Of a DNA stretch of 64,000 bases, positions 59,601-64,000 are shown piece by piece. A program made the translations under genes and the position numbers. Every line of letters starts with the position of its first letter. The first letter of the stretch is position 1. The notes under the pieces are model-generated. The model ran no database searches and was not told the origin of the DNA. It saw only the letters and a list, made by a program, of their open reading frames with translations. Where the stretch lies: assembly GCA_039182965.1 (NCBI GenBank), contig JBCDBW010000003.1, forward strand, positions 19,303 to 83,302. Reading direction: 5' to 3'. The stretch is from JBCDBW01 sp039182965 (lineage in GTDB: Bacteria; Verrucomicrobiota; Verrucomicrobiia; Verrucomicrobiales; DEV007).

Positions 59601-62366
59601 GGCCGGCCGATCGGCCTCTACCCCCACAGCCGTCCGCAACACCGCCACCGGACACGTCATTTCCCGATCCGCGACACCCGATCCCGGCCGGGCCACAACG
59701 AGACTGACGCGCTCTTCCGCCGCGACATGTGAAACCTGTCGGTCATCTGCCGCAACGGATACGGTCACCAGGGGGTGCCTACCCAAAAGAGGAAACCACA
59801 GAGCCATTGCCGTGCCCCCGGGAGCATCCGGTGCCGCCTGCGCCAGAACCCGCTCTTCCCGGCTCAACAAATTCACACTGCGCAATTGCTCGACATTCGT
59901 CACGAGATCGCGATGACTCAAAATCGTGAGGCCCAATCCAGGTCGCAGGACACCGTATGCTTCCCCCTCGAGATCGCTTGTCCGAACTCCTGTCCCATTG
60001 CGACTCGCGCCCGGTAAAAACAAGGTCCGCAACCAACGACCAAGACGCGGCCCCGATTCCACACCTTGCAGGGCTTCGCCCATGTCCACGAAGTGTTCCG
60101 GCCACGGAAATTCCTCAAGTCGTTCCCTGATGCGGATCGATGAGACAGCAAAGCGAATCTGCGCTGCTTCAAAATCCTTGGCACTCAACTGATCGCACGT
60201 CTCCAGTCGCACGACGACCGGCGTGTGGCCCGCCAGCACCAACGCACTCTGCAGCAGAACCGACGGCGAACCGTGTGGCAACACCACCGCCACCCGCGTG
60301 CGTTCTTGAGGAAAGGCGCCTGCATCGTGCCACTGCGCCGCGAGGACCTGGGCCGTGGAGAGCAGGTTCGCACGCGAAATCACCTGACGGTTTTTCCCCG
60401 TGCGATCGATCACGGCAGGGCGGGATGCCTGGTGTCCCAGAGCCTCGCGCAGAGCGTCCGGCAGGGAAAGAGACAAGGCCGGCCGCTGCGCAAAGGCTTC
60501 CTCGGAAAGTTCGAAAAAACGGTCGCGCACTCGCTCCGGCGTCGCCTCTTCCCCCGGAATCAATTCCCCAAAATTCAGTCGCACACCATAGGGCCAACGC
60601 CGTGGCCATTTCTTGATAAACTTGCCGTCCGCGAATGAAAAAATCGATCCCCAGAGTCCATCGATATGGACCGGCATGACAGGCACCCCCGCCTGCTTGG
60701 CCACGATTTGGTATCCCTTCTTGATCTCGTGAATCTGACCGGTGCGAATGAGTTGTCCCTCGGGAAACAAGCAGACCAAGTCTCCCGCCGCCGCCGCCGC
60801 CGCGGTTTCCCTCAGGGCGTGCCGCGGGCTCGACTTTGTAATGGCAATCGCTCCAAAAACTCTCAAAAACCAGCTCAACCACCGCTTCTTTGCAAAGCGT
60901 TCCACGATGACAAAACGCACATTTGCCGGCGTCACGAGTGCAATCAGCAAAGCATCGACATAGGTCATGTGATTGCCTACCAGGACCGCCCCGCCCTCGG
61001 TCGGCACGCGATCGATGTTCAGGGTTTTCACCCGGTATATCATCCGGAGCAAGCTGCCCACGAGAAGGCGCATCAGCTCCCTTGCTACGATTCTCGTGAC
61101 ATAGATCGTCACGATCAGGAGAGGCAGAACAAACAACAAAACCTGCGTCCCGGGAGCCAACTCCAATTCCCGCAAACCCTTGGCCAAAAGAATCGCGAAG
61201 ACCCCGGCGAGCGACGTCAAAAGAGCAAGCCCCGCCAAGTCGCGCCCCCGTTCCTCCGGGTTAATCTGATCTTGAAAATAGGCATTGAGCGGCACCAGGA
61301 AGAAGCTGCCCCAGAACCCGATAAAGATCAGGCTGGCCTGAAACCACTCACCGGCCGGATCAAAGAGTCCCACCCCCAGCAAGCCCAGGGTCAAACCCAG
61401 CCCGCCTACCGGTACCAAACCCAGCTGGATCCGCTTCCGCGACATCACGGAAACCAATAAGCTCCCGACGATCAAACCCACCCCCAGCAAACCACTCATC
61501 GTCGCGGCGGCCCCGGTCGCTTCCGCCGCTCCCGCCGGCGTGTCATCAAACATGCCGCGGGCAAAGTCCACGAGAACCACCCACATGAAATAAGCCACCA
61601 ACCAGTAAAAGACGATTCCCAGCAGCGGCCGACACAGCTTGGGATTGCCCAATACGTGCCTCAGGTTGGTGAAGTGACTCCAGAGAACCTCTTTGCGGAA
61701 CGGAACGGAGGTTCCCACCGGCGTCCGCGGGATTAGGACCAAAAAGACAAACGGCAACAAGGCGGCCACTCCCACCGCGCCGATCGGAATCAGAGCCGCC
61801 ACTTGCGCTTCCCGGCCCGCCGTCACGAGACCACGGAACCATTGCCCGCCAAAATAAACACCGGCAAGAATGGCAACCGTCGTAAACATTTGCGCCAAAC
61901 CATTTGCCAAACCCAAACGGGGGGACCCGACCAGCTCCTTGAGAATCCCCGTCTTCGCCGGCGAGAAAAACGTCGATTGAACGCTCAAGAGAAAAAAGCC
62001 CACGATCGCGAACAAAAGATTTCCCACGTAAACCGAGAGCCCAATCCACGCGAAGAGTATCACCTGCGAAATCAAACATCCCAGAATCACCGTGCGCTTG
62101 GAGAACCGGTCCGATGCGTATCCCGCGACAGGCGCCAAGAGGACAAACGGGATCGGCAGCAGAATGGATAACACTAATTCAATGTCCCTCCCCAGCCCGG
62201 ACCCCGCCGCCGCTGCCATCGCATACCCGATCAACACAAACCGAACGAGGTTGTCGTTGAACGCATTCTGCGCCTGAATCACAAGGACGCCTGACAACGA
62301 GCGCCGCCACCGTGGCGGCTCGGCAGACGCATCCATTTCAGCCGCTGACGACGGTTCTTCTGTCAC
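59361..62366 (-). CDS. LplT-like transporter fused to PlsC acyltransferase and decayed AMP-binding domain
   Basis: A 1001-residue three-part protein (GTG start at 62366; an ATG lies ten codons in). Residues about 20-430 form a 12-helix MFS transporter (lysophospholipid transporter LplT-like). Residues about 440-640 are PlsC acyltransferase: GGAVLVGNHMTYVDALL (NHxxxxD) and LVCLFPEGQLIRTG (FPEG). The rest resembles the N-terminal part of the Aas acyl-ACP synthetase (VAVVLPHGSP, LSHRDLVTNVEQL), but the P-loop (TSGSTGxPKG) is replaced by YGVLRPGLG and the C-terminal lid with its catalytic Lys is absent. Known Aas systems re-acylate lysophosphatidylethanolamine. The synthetase activity is probably lost. 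Confidence 0.9.
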   Translation of the reverse strand: MTEEPSSAAEMDASAEPPRWRRSLSGVLVIQAQNAFNDNLVRFVLIGYAMAAAAGSGLGRDIELVLSILLPIPFVLLAPVAGYASDRFSKRTVILGCLISQVILFAWIGLSVYVGNLLFAIVGFFLLSVQSTFFSPAKTGILKELVGSPRLGLANGLAQMFTTVAILAGVYFGGQWFRGLVTAGREAQVAALIPIGAVGVAALLPFVFLVLIPRTPVGTSVPFRKEVLWSHFTNLRHVLGNPKLCRPLLGIVFYWLVAYFMWVVLVDFARGMFDDTPAGAAEATGAAATMSGLLGVGLIVGSLLVSVMSRKRIQLGLVPVGGLGLTLGLLGVGLFDPAGEWFQASLIFIGFWGSFFLVPLNAYFQDQINPEERGRDLAGLALLTSLAGVFAILLAKGLRELELAPGTQVLLFVLPLLIVTIYVTRIVARELMRLLVGSLLRMIYRVKTLNIDRVPTEGGAVLVGNHMTYVDALLIALVTPANVRFVIVERFAKKRWLSWFLRVFGAIAITKSSPRHALRETAAAAAAGDLVCLFPEGQLIRTGQIHEIKKGYQIVAKQAGVPVMPVHIDGLWGSIFSFADGKFIKKWPRRWPYGVRLNFGELIPGEEATPERVRDRFFELSEEAFAQRPALSLSLPDALREALGHQASRPAVIDRTGKNRQVISRANLLSTAQVLAAQWHDAGAFPQERTRVAVVLPHGSPSVLLQSALVLAGHTPVVVRLETCDQLSAKDFEAAQIRFAVSSIRIRERLEEFPWPEHFVDMGEALQGVESGPRLGRWLRTLFLPGASRNGTGVRTSDLEGEAYGVLRPGLGLTILSHRDLVTNVEQLRSVNLLSREERVLAQAAPDAPGGTAMALWFPLLGRHPLVTVSVAADDRQVSHVAAEERVSLVVARPGSGVADREMTCPVAVLRTAVGVEADRPASENALQGLVEADGGRVISMNVPDPQVEPPASPQVGCRAHSRGRLLPGISLFRAGELAGVPFVLDQENFVWVEGEESRSL

Positions 62367-62429
62367 GCCTTGTTGTAACGATCAAGGGGAGGATTGCAAA
62401 ACAAAGCGGTGCCCCCGTCCGTGCCCCAC

Positions 62430-63872
62430 TCATTGAAAATACCGCTTCAAGGTTGCTTGGAAGCGGTTGTAAACGAAGCCAAGCACGAGCAAGACGACTC
62501 CGATGGCAATGAAACTCAGGATCCGTGGCACCGCCTCCAGCTTCCAGACATCGATCGTCAGCACTCGCACCAGCGCCGCCGCAAGAAGCCCGAGACTGAC
62601 AAAGCGAAAAGACCGCTCTTTCATTGCCAGTCCCGCCGCAAACAGCACAAAGGCGAGGATCGCCCAACTGACCGTGATGAGACCATCGGCCACATCCATC
62701 GACACCAGGGCCCACAGCAACCCCGTCCCGGCCAAGACCGCCGCCCATTGCACGAAGTGGTAAAGGTTTGTCCGCCTTTCGGTAATGGCACCTGACGAAA
62801 ACATACCGATCTCTCCTGGCAGAACGCGTTCGGGAGCGCCCACGAAACGATAGAGTTGCTGGAACCCGAGCAAACCCAGGGCTCCAAAGTAGAGCGCCAC
62901 CGTTCCCGACGGCGATTCGGCCATGAGCCGCACCATTGTGCCCGTCCCGATCACCCCAAACGCAATAGCCGTGAGGACGCGGTGGTCCAGCACCTGCCGC
63001 GTGCTCCCCAACACCACGGCACCGGCTCCCACCAAGACCAGTGGTTGCCATGCCACATCCACGTATTCTAAGGCCAAAAACCAAGTGGCTACGATCGCGA
63101 GAAGATCCAGTGCCAACAAGCCAGTGGTTGCAATCCGCTTGCGCAGTGAGGTGAGTCGACTTCCGATGCGGGGAAGACGCGAGGCTTGTTCGATCAACAC
63201 GATCTGAGCCACGACAAATACCAGCGGCCAATAAAGAGCCCCTTCCATGGAACCTATCCATTTCCCCAAAACCAAGGTTCCGACGGCAACGACTTGATAC
63301 AACAATGAGGAAGCCGTCAGCAATTTCGATCGCACGGCGACTCCATAGCCAAAGAGGGCGAGGCCAAAAATCCCGCCGAGGTAAAGCCACCCGTCGTTGA
63401 TGCGAAACGTGACCGAAAGCCATGGCATCATTGCGACGACAAAAAAGACTGCCGATAGCCCGCCGGCGATCGCCTGCCACTTGGTGTCTTTGACCGGGCC
63501 GGGAATAGCGCCGAAGCGGGACCACGCCTCGAACCCCAGCAACAGGGCAAAGACTCCCAGGTCCGCCCACAGCACGGTGTCTCCCACGAGGATGCGATTC
63601 CAAAGAAAGTAAGCAGCGACCCCAAGAAAGGCCGGCCCCACAAACCATGCCGCCTCCCGATAGCGCAGAAAGCGCTCCGATCCCGCAATAAAGAGGATCC
63701 CGGCAAGGACCGCCAGCAGAGACGCTCGCCACGGAGCGACGAGATCGTCCACACCGCCCACGAGGAAGACCGCGCCGGCACCGATCGCAAAGAAGAACGC
63801 CGAAGGATCATATACCCGTTTGGCATGGTCCGGCTTCAGCGCAAGGGCGGTGCGGTTTCGGTGCAGGTTCAA
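62430..63872 (-). CDS. DUF2339 membrane protein, 5' end cut by insertion sequence
   Basis: About 480 residues with roughly 13 hydrophobic helices; the end (YRVLTIDVWKLEAVPRILSFIAIGVVLLVLGFVYNRF-like) matches the C terminus of DUF2339. That family is normally 800-1000 residues, so the N-terminal half is missing. The frame begins at TTG 63872 and the sequence upstream changes to insertion-sequence-like DNA at about 63876. It should be treated as a truncated remnant, possibly without function. It follows the aas-like gene on the same strand, 63 bases upstream of its start. Confidence 0.8.
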   Translation of the reverse strand: MNLHRNRTALALKPDHAKRVYDPSAFFFAIGAGAVFLVGGVDDLVAPWRASLLAVLAGILFIAGSERFLRYREAAWFVGPAFLGVAAYFLWNRILVGDTVLWADLGVFALLLGFEAWSRFGAIPGPVKDTKWQAIAGGLSAVFFVVAMMPWLSVTFRINDGWLYLGGIFGLALFGYGVAVRSKLLTASSLLYQVVAVGTLVLGKWIGSMEGALYWPLVFVVAQIVLIEQASRLPRIGSRLTSLRKRIATTGLLALDLLAIVATWFLALEYVDVAWQPLVLVGAGAVVLGSTRQVLDHRVLTAIAFGVIGTGTMVRLMAESPSGTVALYFGALGLLGFQQLYRFVGAPERVLPGEIGMFSSGAITERRTNLYHFVQWAAVLAGTGLLWALVSMDVADGLITVSWAILAFVLFAAGLAMKERSFRFVSLGLLAAALVRVLTIDVWKLEAVPRILSFIAIGVVLLVLGFVYNRFQATLKRYFQ

Positions 63873-63875
63873 TAC

Positions 63876-64000
63876 AAAGGTAACACCATAGGTTCAAAAC
63901 ATGGGTAACACATTGGCAGAGTATATTTGGGTCAAGCAGACTCAGCGATGCCGTGGAAAGAAACCCGAAGAATGGACCAGAGAAGAGAATTTGTGATTAA
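63876..64000 (+). mobile_element. Left end of an IS481-like insertion sequence
   Basis: Non-matching DNA begins near 63876. GGTAACAC occurs at 63879-63886 and again at 63904-63911, with CCAT...ATGG symmetry between, as in insertion-sequence ends. A transposase start follows at 63948. The boundary is an estimate; the right end lies beyond the window. Confidence 0.6.
63948..64000 (+). CDS. Transposase N terminus (IS481-like), cut by window edge
   Basis: The frame reads MPWKETRRMDQRREFVI, which is the familiar opening of IS481/integrase-core transposases (MPWKE...M-E/D-x-R...F). Only 17 residues are visible. The catalytic DDE residues would lie beyond the window. Confidence 0.65.
   Translation, partial: MPWKETRRMDQRREFVI

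Noticed and set aside
62338..63732. A 464-codon minus-strand frame in the DUF2339 region
   Set aside because: Arg/Cys/Gly/Trp-rich shadow frame of a real membrane protein gene.
1..64000. CRISPR arrays, rRNA genes, prophage
   Set aside because: No regularly spaced repeats, no rRNA-like segments and no phage structural genes were seen.

Overview
The window looks like chromosomal DNA of a Verrucomicrobiota bacterium (Opitutae-like is my best guess). The evidence is family content: a PEP-CTERM protein, two SHD1 (SLA1-like) domain proteins, a DUF5060/DUF4038 glycosidase-like protein, a G8-domain protein, a PUR/DUF3276 protein, many Tat or lipoprotein exports, and Gram-negative envelope genes (OmpA, HtrA, Aas-type acyltransferase). 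This is inferred from protein families and not from rRNA, so the phylum is probable and lower ranks are guesses. Most of the + strand is strongly C-rich relative to G, whichever strand the gene is on.

Layout. 0-14 kb: metabolic and exported proteins (cut photolyase, renalase-like oxidase, PEP-CTERM protein, glycosidase-like protein), an acyl-CoA synthetase divergent from a class IV HDAC-like deacetylase, then CPBP protease, HAD phosphatase, DUF4396, a lipoprotein and a Tat amidohydrolase. 14-25 kb: a pirin/LysR divergent pair with a clear LysR-type box, DUF429, a SNF2/SWIM helicase, an SHD1 membrane protein, SIMPL, an esterase, YdeI-like and SRPBCC/GyrI proteins. 25-32.5 kb: lactonase, sarcosine-oxidase-like, NTF2-like, phosphofructokinase, PQQ-propeller and SHD1-hydrolase genes.

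32.5-41 kb: a strong RNA hairpin precedes a glycosyltransferase-metallophosphatase fusion, a 570-residue protein that may be glycosidase-like, and a Tat alkylsulfatase. These may act together on an envelope or lipid-linked glycan. A 125-base broken copy of the 3' end of the 570-residue gene lies beyond the alkylsulfatase. PIN/TRAM and PUR-family genes follow.

41-53 kb: trpS, a nucleotidyltransferase toxin-like pair, mutS, and a VapBC-like pair with an apparently leaderless promoter, then a lone Cache-domain protein, a secreted G8 protein and recG. 53-57.3 kb: a deaminase, an I78-type inhibitor lipoprotein divergent from HtrA, and an OmpA-family protein.

57.28-57.62 kb: the most striking non-coding segment. 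It has seven DnaA-box-like 9-mers (two identical TTGTTCACA in opposite orientation), four TAG trinucleotides next to one box in DnaA-trio polarity, and pyrimidine/purine tracts. It is a candidate replication origin (oriC), although G/C skew does not clearly change sign there. 57.6-64 kb: rnc, tRNA-His, DUF1802, a three-domain LplT-PlsC-AMP protein with a decayed adenylation domain, and a DUF2339 membrane protein that appears cut by an insertion sequence at the right edge.
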